This document shows, piece by piece, positions 16,600 to 25,252 of a DNA stretch of 44,987 nt. The stretch's first letter is position 1. Each line of letters opens with the position of its first letter. The stretch lies in assembly GCA_947367375.1 (NCBI GenBank), contig CANBDZ010000004.1, positions 1-44,987 of the forward strand, read 5' to 3'. Source of the DNA: an uncultured Bacteroidales bacterium (GTDB lineage: Bacteria > Bacteroidota > Bacteroidia > Bacteroidales > UBA932). A model generated the notes under the pieces. That model was not told the DNA's origin. It did no database searches and saw only the letters and a program-made list of their open reading frames with translations. The translations under genes and the position numbers were made by a program.

Positions 16600-18080
16600 T
16601 ATTTGAAATTCTTTATTTCCTGGGTGAGTCGGGTTATGATGCCCATTTTGAGGTTGTAGAGGTCGTCTGAGATGTCCACTTTATAATAGTGCGGGTTAAT
16701 GAGACGACGCTCGCTTGGGCTGAAATGCATCAAGGTGCTGTTATAATAGGCCTTCTTCTCCACGAGGGTGTACTTCTTAGCGCAGTTTACGCCATTCTCG
16801 ATCACCTTCTTCTGCATCACATAGTACTTGTAGTTGCCCTCCTCAAAGGTCTTGGTCTTGTACCTGTCGTACTCGTCACAGATAGTGAATGTCTTGCCTG
16901 CCTCTATGAGTTTGCTGAGCTCATCTCCTCTGAGACAAGTGACGTCCGCTTTGAAGATCTCACCCTTTGAAGGATCGTCAATCATGATTCTGTAAGTGAT
17001 CTGGTAGCCCGGGTTGATGAGTTTTATCTTGTCCTCCGAGCGTTTCAGTACAGCCTCTCCATCTATCTGCACAAGCTTGTAGACATTGCCGAAGCAAGGG
17101 GCAGCCTTGCTTGTTGCGATCGCGTCACCTACTCCGTATGAGTCGATGCAAGCTCCCTGGCGCTCCAGGTCGGTAATGAGATACTCGTCCAATGAGTTGG
17201 TAGCGAATATTTTACATTCCTTAAGGCCGTTTTCATCCAGATAGTTGCGGCACTCTATAGAGAGATAAGCAAGGTCTCCGCTGTCGAGTCTGACACCATA
17301 GCCTCCTTTGTAGCTGTCGTCAATGCCGTTGTCCTTGAATGCCTTCACTGCATTGCGCACACCGCATTTGAGGGTGTCATAGGTGTCAATGAGGAGGATG
17401 AGCGGTTCGCCCTTATGTGTCTTGATGTAGGTGTCGAAGGCCTTATACTCGCCTGCTACGCTGCAGCCGAATGCAGTGACATAGCTGTGAGCCATCGTGC
17501 CGGAAGAACCATAGTCGTTCATGACTCCGGTGAGGATGTTGGAAGTAGTCTGGCATCCTGCAATCAGAGCGGCCTTCGCTCCGAATGTCGCGGCCCAAGG
17601 GCCGTGCGCCCTTCTCGAACCGAACTCGCTGACAGGCCTGTTAGTCGCTCGGCATACTCTTGACGCCTTAGTTGCAACCGCCATTTGATGGTTCATGATG
17701 CAGAGCATAGGAGTCTCGAGCACCTGGGCCTCGATGAGAGGTCCCTCAATTATTATGATCGGCTGGTTAGGGAAAGCAATTTCTCCCTCACGCATTGCGT
17801 AGATGGTGCCGGTGAATTTCATTGAAGACAGATAGCCTCTGTACTCCGCATATTCTTCTCCTGGAAGGAACTTCTCGAAGAAGACAGGATCCATGTTTCC
17901 GAGGTTCGCCACCATTTCGATGACCTCGTCGGTGCCGCTTACCACAGCCCAGTTGTTGTTTTCAGGAGCTTTCCTGTAGAAAAGGTTGAATACGGCGGTC
18001 TGATCCTTCATTCCGCTGTCAAAAAAGGATTTTCCCATTGTGTACTGGTACTTGTCCGAACAGTATGCGTAGTTCAACAT
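16599..18080 (-). CDS. pncB: Nicotinate phosphoribosyltransferase
   Basis: Couples nicotinate to PRPP to give nicotinate mononucleotide. Typical motifs are present: the N-terminal YCSDKYQYTMGKSFFD, the central SEFGSRRAHGP and DTYDTLKCGVRNA, and GVRLDSGDLAYLS. The ATG at 18080 is preferred over a TTG seven codons upstream. The promoter box TATATTTG (18099-18106) overlaps that TTG, so translation from it would need a start before the transcript begins. This gives 493 residues, normal for the family. It forms an operon with pncA. Confidence 0.93.
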   Translation of the reverse strand: MLNYAYCSDKYQYTMGKSFFDSGMKDQTAVFNLFYRKAPENNNWAVVSGTDEVIEMVANLGNMDPVFFEKFLPGEEYAEYRGYLSSMKFTGTIYAMREGEIAFPNQPIIIIEGPLIEAQVLETPMLCIMNHQMAVATKASRVCRATNRPVSEFGSRRAHGPWAATFGAKAALIAGCQTTSNILTGVMNDYGSSGTMAHSYVTAFGCSVAGEYKAFDTYIKTHKGEPLILLIDTYDTLKCGVRNAVKAFKDNGIDDSYKGGYGVRLDSGDLAYLSIECRNYLDENGLKECKIFATNSLDEYLITDLERQGACIDSYGVGDAIATSKAAPCFGNVYKLVQIDGEAVLKRSEDKIKLINPGYQITYRIMIDDPSKGEIFKADVTCLRGDELSKLIEAGKTFTICDEYDRYKTKTFEEGNYKYYVMQKKVIENGVNCAKKYTLVEKKAYYNSTLMHFSPSERRLINPHYYKVDISDDLYNLKMGIITRLTQEIKNFK

Positions 18081-18098
18081 AGCTATAACGCAGTTTCG

Positions 18099-18131
18099 CA
18101 AATATAAAGTTATTGACCTGAAGGTCTCAAA
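18099..18131 (-). promoter_or_regulatory. pncB promoter with palindromic spacer
   Basis: On the minus strand TTTG (complement of 18128-18131), a 21-nt spacer and TATATTTG (complement of 18099-18106) match the consensus well. The spacer contains GACCTGAAGGTC (18115-18126), 5-nt inverted arms around a 2-nt centre. It is a possible repressor site. Confidence 0.6.
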
Positions 18132-18183
18132 TAATATGTATAAATATATCCTACAAATTTAATTTTTTTGTTTGACAAATTCG

Positions 18184-18191
18184 TAAATTCG
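18184..18191 (+). promoter_or_regulatory. Possible -7 box of the kinase-RapZ gene
   Basis: TAAATTCG is one base off TAnnTTTG and lies 8 nt before the ATG at 18200. If used, the mRNA leader would be extremely short. No well-spaced TTTG was found. Confidence 0.35.
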
Positions 18192-18199
18192 CAAAATAT

Positions 18200-19618
18200 A
18201 TGGAAAATTTATTCACGGCATATTTCGGCGTCGAGCCGCAGTCCTGCGAGCCCCTGTCGGGTTCGGGCAGCAACCGACGCTATTTCAGGCTTTCTGCGGA
18301 AGGCCGCTCGTGCATGGGAGTCATCGGAACAGACGCCCGTGAGAACAACGCATTCATCAAACTGGCAGAGCATTTCCGCTCGAAAGGTATAAATGTACCG
18401 CAGGTGTATGCTGTCTCTGAGGACGGTATGACCTACATCCAGGAGGATCTTGGCAGCAGGATGCTTTCGGATGATGTGGCAGCAGCTCTTAAGGAGGGTG
18501 GCTACTTTCCTGAATCGCCAGTGGTAGAGCTCTTATGCAGGACAATGTCCAAGCTTCCGACCATCCAGTTCAAGGGTGCAGAAGGTCTGGACTTTTCAGT
18601 GTGCTACCCTCAGCCGGCCTTCGACCATCGTATGGTGATGTTCGACCTGAACTACTTCAAGTACTGCTTCCTCAAACCGAGTGGACTGGAGTTTGACGAA
18701 ACCCGTCTCCAGGATGAATTTGAAAGCCTCGCTCAGGATCTGCTGGAGGACTCGGGCAACACTTTCCTCTATCGAGACTTCAACGCACGAAACGTGATGA
18801 TCAAGGATGGTGAACCATATTTCATCGATTTCCAGGGAGGCCGCAGAGGCCCGATATATTACGATGTGGCATCATTTGTCTGGCAGGCGCGATTCCGTTA
18901 TCCTCAGTGGCTGAAGGAAAAGATGATCGAGAGCTATCTCGAAGCTCTTAAAGAATATACAGACGTCGATCGCAGAAGATTTGACGACCGACTCCGTCTG
19001 TCCGTCCTTTTCAGGACCCTTCAGGTCCTTGGAGCCTATGGCTTCAGAGGCCTTGTCGAGCAGAAGGCGCAGTTTGTAGTCAGCATAGCACCGGCCTTGG
19101 CCAACCTTAAGGAACTGATTGCAGAGCCGTTTGATGCCTATCCGTATCTTATGGACGTCTTGGGCGGTTTGACACGTCTTCCACGTTTTGCTGAAGATGT
19201 TGCCCACGAAGGCACTCTCGAAGTCAAGGTCTACAGCTTCTCCTACAAGAAAGGCATCCCTCAGGATATGTCAGGCAACGGTGGCGGATATGTCTTTGAC
19301 TGCAGGGCTATCCACAATCCGGGAAGGTACGAACCGTACAAGAAACTTACAGGACGCGACGAACCCGTGATCAGATTCCTCGAAGATGACGGTGAGATCA
19401 CAGAGTTCCTGAATCATATATATGCGATTGTGGATTCCCACGTCGAGAGATATATCAGACGCGGTTTTTCAAACCTGATGATGAGCTTCGGCTGCACCGG
19501 CGGCCAGCACCGCTCGGTTTATAGTGCGGAGCATGTGGCTCACCACATCGCTGACAAGTACCCTCATGTACGCGTCCGCCTCATCCATAGAGAACAGAAT
19601 ATTGACGAAACGCTATGA
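18200..19618 (+). CDS. AmgK-like sugar kinase fused to a RapZ C-terminal domain
   Basis: The protein has 472 residues and two domains. Residues 1-330 form an aminoglycoside-phosphotransferase-fold kinase resembling AmgK, the anomeric MurNAc/GlcNAc kinase. It has the SGSGSNRRYFR ATP loop (20-30), catalytic Asp193 and Asn198 in YRDFNARNVM, and metal ligand Asp210 in YFIDFQGGRRGP. Residues 340-472 match the C-terminal half of RapZ: YSFSYKKGIP, YVFDCRAIHNPG and the signature GCTGGQHRSVYSAE (431-444). In E. coli that half senses glucosamine-6-phosphate. RapZ's N-terminal P-loop ATPase is absent. The stop overlaps the MurU-like start (ATGA). I infer an amino-sugar-sensing recycling kinase; the substrate is unproven. 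Confidence 0.85.
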   Translation: MENLFTAYFGVEPQSCEPLSGSGSNRRYFRLSAEGRSCMGVIGTDARENNAFIKLAEHFRSKGINVPQVYAVSEDGMTYIQEDLGSRMLSDDVAAALKEGGYFPESPVVELLCRTMSKLPTIQFKGAEGLDFSVCYPQPAFDHRMVMFDLNYFKYCFLKPSGLEFDETRLQDEFESLAQDLLEDSGNTFLYRDFNARNVMIKDGEPYFIDFQGGRRGPIYYDVASFVWQARFRYPQWLKEKMIESYLEALKEYTDVDRRRFDDRLRLSVLFRTLQVLGAYGFRGLVEQKAQFVVSIAPALANLKELIAEPFDAYPYLMDVLGGLTRLPRFAEDVAHEGTLEVKVYSFSYKKGIPQDMSGNGGGYVFDCRAIHNPGRYEPYKKLTGRDEPVIRFLEDDGEITEFLNHIYAIVDSHVERYIRRGFSNLMMSFGCTGGQHRSVYSAEHVAHHIADKYPHVRVRLIHREQNIDETL

Positions 19619-20403
19619 AGACAATGATATTTGCTGCGGGACTTGGAACCAGGCTCAAACCGCTTACCGACACTCTTCCTAAGGCCCTAGTGCCCGTATG
19701 CGGCAGGCCCCTCATTGAGCTTACCCTTGAAAAACTGCGCGGTGCAGGATTTGAGGAGGCTGTGGTGAACGTCCATCATTTTGCCGATAAGATCGAAGGA
19801 TGGCTTGCAGAGCAGGACTGGATCTCTTCAGAGTCAGAGGAAGGAAAGATGCTGGTGCAGGTCAGTGACGAAAGGAATCTGCTTCTGGAAACAGGAGGAG
19901 CAGTGCTCCACGCAAAAAAGTATCTGGAAGGCTGTGGCCATTTCCTCATCCACAATGTGGACATCCTTTCAAACTGTGATCTGAACTGGCTTATGTCTCA
20001 GGTCAGACCAGACGCTCTGGCTACCCTGCTTGTCAGCAACAGAAAGTCTTCAAGGTATCTTCTTTTTGATCCGGACACAATGAGACTTGTAGGCTGGATG
20101 AATGAAAAAACGGGAGAGAGACGCTTTGCAGGACCTCACGTAAAGGAAGAAGAATGTCTTAAGCTGGCTTTTTCCGGCATACACATAATGTCCGACCAGG
20201 TGCTCGATGTGATGGAAAATTATGCACGTGACCGAGGTTTGTACGCAGAATCAGACACGCCGCGCTTCCCGGTAATGGACTTTTACCTGAATATATGCCA
20301 CCTATATAATATATATGGAGTGTGCTCAGATGACCTCCATCTCGTGGATGTCGGCAAACTGGACACACTCGCAAAAGCTGAAGAATTTATAAAGACTTTA
20401 TAA
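19615..20403 (+). CDS. MurU-like sugar-1-phosphate nucleotidyltransferase
   Basis: A 262-residue GT-A-fold nucleotidyltransferase. The NTP-binding motif is FAAGLGTRLKPLTDTLPKAL (about 6-25), followed by VNVHHFADKI and the metal-binding HNVDILSN near residue 116. It resembles MurU, which joins MurNAc-1-phosphate and UTP into UDP-MurNAc. The gene overlaps the AmgK-like kinase by 4 nt. This matches the AmgK-MurU pair of Pseudomonas putida, a recycling route that bypasses the fosfomycin-sensitive MurA step. Other sugars (GlcNAc-1-P, Man-1-P) remain possible on sequence alone. Confidence 0.8.
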   Translation: MKTMIFAAGLGTRLKPLTDTLPKALVPVCGRPLIELTLEKLRGAGFEEAVVNVHHFADKIEGWLAEQDWISSESEEGKMLVQVSDERNLLLETGGAVLHAKKYLEGCGHFLIHNVDILSNCDLNWLMSQVRPDALATLLVSNRKSSRYLLFDPDTMRLVGWMNEKTGERRFAGPHVKEEECLKLAFSGIHIMSDQVLDVMENYARDRGLYAESDTPRFPVMDFYLNICHLYNIYGVCSDDLHLVDVGKLDTLAKAEEFIKTL

Positions 20404-20404
20404 A

Positions 20405-20773
20405 ATGAAATTTTTAGGTAACCTCTTATGGCTCATCCTGGGCGGTCTCATCATCGCCTTCTATTATTGGATTGTAGGCCTCTTGTTCTGTATTACCATT
20501 GTAGGAATTCCTTTCGGAGTGCAGCTCTTCAAGATCGGAGGCTTTGCACTGTGGCCGTTCGGCCGCGAGGTGCAGCCTGACACAAACGACACCGGCTGCC
20601 TGGCCATCCTCATGAATGCTCTCTGGATCGTCCTTGGCGGTATCGAGATCGCCTTGTTGCACATCTCCCTGGGTCTTGCGCTCTGCGTGACCATCATCGG
20701 TATCCCGTTCGGCCTCCAGCACTTGAAAATGGCCCTCCTCGCAGTAGTTCCATTCGGCAAAAAGATCGTGTAA
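20405..20773 (+). CDS. YccF-domain inner-membrane protein
   Basis: A 122-residue membrane protein made of two similar halves. Each has a hydrophobic stretch followed by CITIVGIPFGVQLFK (first half) or CVTIIGIPFGLQHLK (second half), then a Pro-Phe-Gly turn (WPFGREV and VPFGKKI). This duplicated layout is typical of YccF/DUF307 proteins, whose function is unknown. It starts one base after the MurU-like stop, so it belongs to that transcript. Confidence 0.88.
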   Translation: MKFLGNLLWLILGGLIIAFYYWIVGLLFCITIVGIPFGVQLFKIGGFALWPFGREVQPDTNDTGCLAILMNALWIVLGGIEIALLHISLGLALCVTIIGIPFGLQHLKMALLAVVPFGKKIV

Positions 20774-20812
20774 GGATTATAATGGCCACTCGTCTTTATC
20801 AATTATAATCCT
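20773..20812. terminator. Bidirectional terminator candidate
   Basis: AGGATTATAA (20773-20782) pairs perfectly with TTATAATCCT (20803-20812) around a 20-nt loop. It fills the gap between the convergent YccF and CPBP genes and could end both transcripts. Confidence 0.5.
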
Positions 20813-20817
20813 TGAGC

Positions 20818-21717
20818 CTATATGTCCATTGGTGGAATCTCGTCGCAGTTGCTTCTTGCTCCTTCCTTTTTAGGAATGCCTGCAAGAATCACCACAGTAC
20901 TTACAAGGAAGAGCACCGCCGCAATGTAGATACATGTGTACTTCCAAGGACAAAGCACCTCCATAAAGTTCTCTGCATCAGCTAAAGACGGCACCTTGCT
21001 GATCATAAGGGCAAAGGTGTTGTTCACGAAATGCATAAGCATTGTGAGCTTCAATGAGCCAGTCTTGTAGTAGACATAGCCAAAGAGGAGTCCGAGCAGG
21101 AATGCCGGAATAGCCTGCCAAGGATTCATGTGCAGGATTGCAAAGAAAGCTGCAGACACGGCGATCGCCACAGCAGGACGGGTCTTCTGGAGAAGGCCTC
21201 TCAGCACGATACCTCTGCAGAGCCATTCCTCAAAGAACGGAGCAAAAATTGACACCGACAGGAAACTTACCCAGACAGGGCCATCCATCAGTACATTCAT
21301 TGCCTGTTCGAGTGCTTCAGGCATAGGCGGGAGCCATGCGCTCAGAGGCTCAGCTGCGAATGCTGCAGCAAGTGTAGCGATCGAAACGATGACAGCCATC
21401 CAGAATCCTCCGCGCTGGCCGAAATGATTGCTGTCAAGAGCATATCCGGACTCAAATATGTTGGCTCTGCGGCTCTGCACAGATGCATATATCATCGGTG
21501 GAACAAACATCAAAGGATAAGAAATGATGTTGCCGTAGGTTGCTGCCGATTCTGGATATATGAGGGTGAACGGCATCAGTACCAATATTCCTATCACCGC
21601 TCCTATGCCGAATAAAAGCAGCATCATCATCATTCCGCCGAATCCAGGCAGATAATGAGAGTAGTTTGAAAGCAGGTCGTAGTTTGCTCGACCCTTGTGT
21701 CTTTTGATGAATCCCAT
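20818..21717 (-). CDS. CPBP-family intramembrane protease
   Basis: A 299-residue polytopic membrane protein of the CAAX-protease/bacteriocin-processing family. The three family motifs are present: EExxxR in FEEWLCRG, FxxxH in FAILHM and HxxxN in HFVNN. These provide the metal or catalytic residues of the Abi/CPBP fold. It is encoded one base after the upstream nucleotidyltransferase stop on the same strand. The substrate is unknown. Confidence 0.88.
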   Translation of the reverse strand: MGFIKRHKGRANYDLLSNYSHYLPGFGGMMMMLLLFGIGAVIGILVLMPFTLIYPESAATYGNIISYPLMFVPPMIYASVQSRRANIFESGYALDSNHFGQRGGFWMAVIVSIATLAAAFAAEPLSAWLPPMPEALEQAMNVLMDGPVWVSFLSVSIFAPFFEEWLCRGIVLRGLLQKTRPAVAIAVSAAFFAILHMNPWQAIPAFLLGLLFGYVYYKTGSLKLTMLMHFVNNTFALMISKVPSLADAENFMEVLCPWKYTCIYIAAVLFLVSTVVILAGIPKKEGARSNCDEIPPMDI

Positions 21718-21718
21718 G

Positions 21719-22654
21719 TTATTTATTGTATAAAGGTGTCGGATAAATGCCCTGGTCTGCGAACTCCTGGAACTTGGCTACAACTCCCGGTCTGTCCTCC
21801 TTGAAAGTCACGCCGAACCAGCGTGACGGAGTTGTGAGCAGCTCTGTTCTGCCTGTGCCGTCTGCTATCATGCAGTCGATGGCATAAGGGATATAGTATT
21901 CAGCTTTGAGCTCGTTGATATTCTTCTCGAGGAACTTCTCGAATATGGCCGCACTCTTGGTGAAGTAGTCAGGAGTGAAGCCCCACATGTTCATAGAACA
22001 GAGAGCCTTGCCGTCCACTTCCACCTTCTCGCCGGTGATGCTGTTCTCGCCGTACACCTTGCCGTCCTCCGCTCTTGCGATCTTATGATGTTCCACGACT
22101 TCGGTGAGGATGCCGTTCTCATCGGCCTTGCACAGACCTCTTGACACTCCGCCTGACTCTGAGAGTGTGTTCTCAAGCTGGAATCCCACCAGGCAGTACT
22201 CGCCTGTGGTACTCTCGTGTGCCTTGAGCCAGTCAGCAAGTACCTTGAAGGAATCCTTGCCGTAGTAGTCGTCGCCGTTTATAACAGCGAAAGGCTCGTT
22301 GATGGCCTCCATACCCATAAGGACAGCATGTGCTGTGCCCCAAGGCTTCTCTCTTTCTGGGTTCAATGTGAACTGAGCAGGAATCTTTGTCAGCTCCTGA
22401 GTAACGAACTGGAACTGGAGTGGCTCACCGTCAACGCACTTTACGTTGCTGTACTTCTCCTTAACAAGCTGTTCCATCTGCTCCTTGAAGTACTCGCGTA
22501 CGATGTACACGACCTTTCCGAAGCCTGCCTGAACAGCGTCATATATAGAATAATCGATGATGGTCTCTCCAGAAGGGCCGAGGCCGTCCATCTGTTTCAA
22601 TCCGCCATAGCGGCTTCCCATACCAGCCGCAAGCACTAAAAGTGTAGGTTTCAT
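21719..22654 (-). CDS. Sugar-phosphate nucleotidyltransferase
   Basis: A 311-residue GT-A-fold nucleotidyltransferase. It begins with LVLAAGMGSRYGGLKQMDGL, a variant of the G-x-G-x-R...K NTP loop. WGTAHAVLMG and the metal site FAVINGDDYYG (near residue 123) follow. The protein could make UDP- or NDP-sugars; the sugar is not evident. It shares the enzyme class with the MurU-like protein at 19615 but differs in N-terminal sequence. It is the first gene of a two-gene run with the CPBP protease. Confidence 0.85.
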   Translation of the reverse strand: MKPTLLVLAAGMGSRYGGLKQMDGLGPSGETIIDYSIYDAVQAGFGKVVYIVREYFKEQMEQLVKEKYSNVKCVDGEPLQFQFVTQELTKIPAQFTLNPEREKPWGTAHAVLMGMEAINEPFAVINGDDYYGKDSFKVLADWLKAHESTTGEYCLVGFQLENTLSESGGVSRGLCKADENGILTEVVEHHKIARAEDGKVYGENSITGEKVEVDGKALCSMNMWGFTPDYFTKSAAIFEKFLEKNINELKAEYYIPYAIDCMIADGTGRTELLTTPSRWFGVTFKEDRPGVVAKFQEFADQGIYPTPLYNK

Positions 22655-22720
22655 ATTAGCCGAAATTTAAGTTTTGTCAATTTGTGAAATTGCTATTGCA
22701 AATTATCTTTCAAATTTAAC

Positions 22721-22728
22721 TAAATTTG
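22721..22728 (+). promoter_or_regulatory. -7 box of the DivIC-like gene
   Basis: TAAATTTG fits TAnnTTTG in the divergent 22655-22775 region, 48 nt before the ATG at 22776. An oppositely oriented TAAATTTG (complement of 22712-22719) lies next to it and could serve the nucleotidyltransferase gene. Confidence 0.45.
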
Positions 22729-22775
22729 TCGGACAATCACGATAAATAATAGATATTTTGGGAAAGATTAAAGAT

Positions 22776-23063
22776 ATGCTCAAGGACGAAAGAAAGAGAT
22801 TCTTTCTTATCGTATCTGTCTGTACTGTTGTCTTTTTGGGCATCAAGCTCATCGGCTCTACAGGTACAATAACTCATTGGATCAAGGCCAAGGCAGAGAT
22901 CCGTCGTCAGGAAAAGCAGATGGAACAGTACCGTCGCGAGATCGAGGCGATGGACAAGGACATCAACGAACTGAAGAACAACAAGGACTCATTAGAAAAA
23001 TTCGCCAGGGAACAGTTTCATTTCGCTGCCCCTGACGAAGATGTCTATCTTATCAAAGATTAA
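22776..23063 (+). CDS. DivIC/FtsB-like septum-formation initiator protein
   Basis: A 95-residue bitopic membrane protein with one segment (about residues 9-25) and a long coiled coil (about 35-80) rich in Glu, Lys and Arg. It ends in FAREQFHFAAPDEDVYLIKD, the FtsB/DivIC-type end (AREQ..F..P.E.V). Such proteins help assemble the division complex. The ATG at 22776 is preferred; a TTG six codons upstream is possible. It converges on purB with a 15-nt gap. Confidence 0.85.
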   Translation: MLKDERKRFFLIVSVCTVVFLGIKLIGSTGTITHWIKAKAEIRRQEKQMEQYRREIEAMDKDINELKNNKDSLEKFAREQFHFAAPDEDVYLIKD

Positions 23064-23078
23064 ATATTTACAGTTTTC

Positions 23079-24419
23079 CTAGAATCCTGTGTAAGAGCTT
23101 GGAGTGATCACTCTGAGCTCTTCTTTTACCTCCTCGGACACTTCGAGAGTCTCGATGAACTCTGCGATGGTCTCAGGGTTGATGCCTGCGCCTGTACGTG
23201 TGAGAGCCTTGAGGGTCTCGTATGGGTTAGGATAGTTCTCTCTGCGGAGGATGGTCTGGATTGCCTCTGCCACGACTGCCCAGTTTCTTTCAAGGTCTGC
23301 TGCAATCGCTGCCTCGTTGAGGATGAGCTTTCCAAGTCCCTTCTTCAATGAGTTCAATGAGATCATCGAGTGAGCGAGAGGCATACCGATGTTGCGGAGA
23401 ACTGTAGAGTCTGTGAGGTCTCTCTGAAGTCTTGAGATAGGGAGCTTCATCGAGAGGTGAGTGTAGAGTGCGTTTGCAACTCCGAAGTTACCCTCTGCAT
23501 TCTCGAAGTCGATAGGATTTACCTTGTGAGGCATTGCAGATGAACCGACCTCTCCAGCCTTTACCTTCTGACGGAAGTACTCCATAGAGATGTATGTCCA
23601 GATGTCGCGTGCGAAGTCGATGAGGATGACATTGATTCGGCGGAGGCAGTCAAACAACGATGCAAGGTTGTCATAGTGCTCGATCTGTGTTGTAGGGAAC
23701 GATCTCTGAAGACCGAGTGAAGCTACGAACTGGTTGCCGAATGAGATCCAGTCTACTGCAGGATATGCTACCTTATGAGCGTTCATGTTACCTGTTGCGC
23801 CACCGAACTTTGCAGGGTAGGTGAGGGCTGAGAACTGGCGGATCTGCTCCTCAAGACGTACAGCGAAGACGTTGAACTCCTTGCCTACGCGTGTTGGAGA
23901 AGCCGGCTGGCCGTGAGTCTTTGCGAGCATAGGGATGTCCTTCCACTGCTCTGCCATGTCCTTGATAAGGCCGAGGACCTCGTTGAGGAGTGGCATGAAG
24001 CTTTCTTCTATAGCCTCTTTGAATGAAAGAGGAACTGAAGTGTTGTTGATGTCCTGTGAAGTGAGACCGAAGTGTACGAACTCACCCCACTTGATGATGT
24101 CCATCTCCTTGAAGCGGTCCTTGATGAAGTACTCTACAGCCTTTACGTCGTGGTTTGTGACCTTCTCGATTTCCTTCACCTTGGCTGCATCCTCAGGTGT
24201 CATGTTCCTGTAGATGTCTCTGAGCGCCTCAAACTTCGAGTGGTCGAAGTCCGCGAGCTGCGGAAGAGGAATCTCGCACAATGCGATGAAATACTCGATC
24301 TCTACGCGAACACGGTACTTGATGAGTGCGTACTCGCTGAAATATTCTCTAAGTGGTTCTGTCTGACGCGAATAGCGTCCGTCGATAGGCGATACTGCCA
24401 AAAGTGAATTGAAATCCAT
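23079..24419 (-). CDS. purB: Adenylosuccinate lyase
   Basis: Cleaves SAICAR and adenylosuccinate in purine synthesis. The 446-residue protein matches the longer E. coli-type enzyme: SPIDGRYSRQTEPLREYFSEY near the N-terminus and HFGLTSQDINNT. The signature GEVGSSAMPHKVNPIDFENAE contains the flexible catalytic loop serine. The frame is open for 22 codons before the ATG at 24419, but the promoter box TATCTTTG (24455-24462) lies there, so the internal ATG is the likely start. Confidence 0.95.
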   Translation of the reverse strand: MDFNSLLAVSPIDGRYSRQTEPLREYFSEYALIKYRVRVEIEYFIALCEIPLPQLADFDHSKFEALRDIYRNMTPEDAAKVKEIEKVTNHDVKAVEYFIKDRFKEMDIIKWGEFVHFGLTSQDINNTSVPLSFKEAIEESFMPLLNEVLGLIKDMAEQWKDIPMLAKTHGQPASPTRVGKEFNVFAVRLEEQIRQFSALTYPAKFGGATGNMNAHKVAYPAVDWISFGNQFVASLGLQRSFPTTQIEHYDNLASLFDCLRRINVILIDFARDIWTYISMEYFRQKVKAGEVGSSAMPHKVNPIDFENAEGNFGVANALYTHLSMKLPISRLQRDLTDSTVLRNIGMPLAHSMISLNSLKKGLGKLILNEAAIAADLERNWAVVAEAIQTILRRENYPNPYETLKALTRTGAGINPETIAEFIETLEVSEEVKEELRVITPSSYTGF

Positions 24420-24454
24420 ATCGTAAGAGTTTCTTGTTGTTCGGTTTATCCACG

Positions 24455-24511
24455 CAAAGATAATGTTTTCCTCCGTATTCGCCAATCACATTTAAATTTT
24501 ATCTATCTTTG
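24455..24511. promoter_or_regulatory. Divergent promoter boxes, purB and tmk
   Basis: Minus strand: TATCTTTG (complement of 24455-24462) with ATTG 20 nt upstream faces purB. Plus strand: TATCTTTG (24504-24511) lies 32 nt before the tmk ATG. The same eight-base box is used in both directions. Confidence 0.55.
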
Positions 24512-24543
24512 CATAGATAACTTAACGATATAATCATACAACT

Positions 24544-25242
24544 ATGCTGACAGTACTCGAGGGCCTTGACGGAGCCGGCAAATCTACTCAGGTGAAAAAG
24601 CTCCGCGCCTATCTGGAGGGCGTTTTCGGCTCTTTGGAATATATACATTTCCCACGTTATGATGCTCCGGTCTACGGCGACCTCATCAGCCGTTTCCTCA
24701 GGGGAGATTTCGGAGATAATTCATCAGTTCATCCACAGCTTGTTGCTCTTCTTTTTGCTGAAGACAGACACGGTGCAGCTCCTGAAATGAAGCGTACGCT
24801 TGCTGGAGGTGGCGCAGTCCTCTTGGATAGATATGTGTACTCGAACATCGCTTACCAGTGTGCCAAGCTTGCAGATAAAGAGGCTGCAGCTGATCTGCGC
24901 GAGTGGATCTTCAACACTGAGTACGGACAGTTTGACCTTCCGAAGCCCGATCTCAACATCTTCCTTGATGTGCCTATCAGCTTTGTGGAGAAGAAGCTTA
25001 CTGCAAACAGAGCAGGCAATGACAGAGAGTATCTCGGCGGTGCTCAGGATATTCACGAGGCCGACATCGAGTTCCAGAAGAGGGTACGTGACATCTACAG
25101 GGAGCAGTGCCTGAAGGATCCTAAGTTCATCCGCATTGACTGCAGTGATGAAAACGGCTGCATGCTGCCTCCTGACACGATTTTTGAAAAGATCCGTGAA
25201 GTTGTGGATCAGGCCGTAAAGAGACTGTATCCGTCACTTTAA
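24544..25242 (+). CDS. tmk: Thymidylate kinase
   Basis: Phosphorylates dTMP to dTDP with ATP. The P-loop is LEGLDGAGKSTQ (about 5-16). The dTMP-site DRY motif appears as LLDRYVYSNIAYQCAK, and FLDVPISF precedes a lid region rich in basic residues. Length 232 is somewhat longer than the common 210. The next gene starts 10 nt after its stop, so tmk leads a three-gene run with the DoxX-like gene and folP. Confidence 0.95.
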   Translation: MLTVLEGLDGAGKSTQVKKLRAYLEGVFGSLEYIHFPRYDAPVYGDLISRFLRGDFGDNSSVHPQLVALLFAEDRHGAAPEMKRTLAGGGAVLLDRYVYSNIAYQCAKLADKEAAADLREWIFNTEYGQFDLPKPDLNIFLDVPISFVEKKLTANRAGNDREYLGGAQDIHEADIEFQKRVRDIYREQCLKDPKFIRIDCSDENGCMLPPDTIFEKIREVVDQAVKRLYPSL

Positions 25243-25252
25243 TTGTTTGAAA

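Noticed and set aside
24420..24485. Longer purB start at 24485
   Set aside because: A consensus promoter box lies in the added part, and family alignment starts at the internal ATG.
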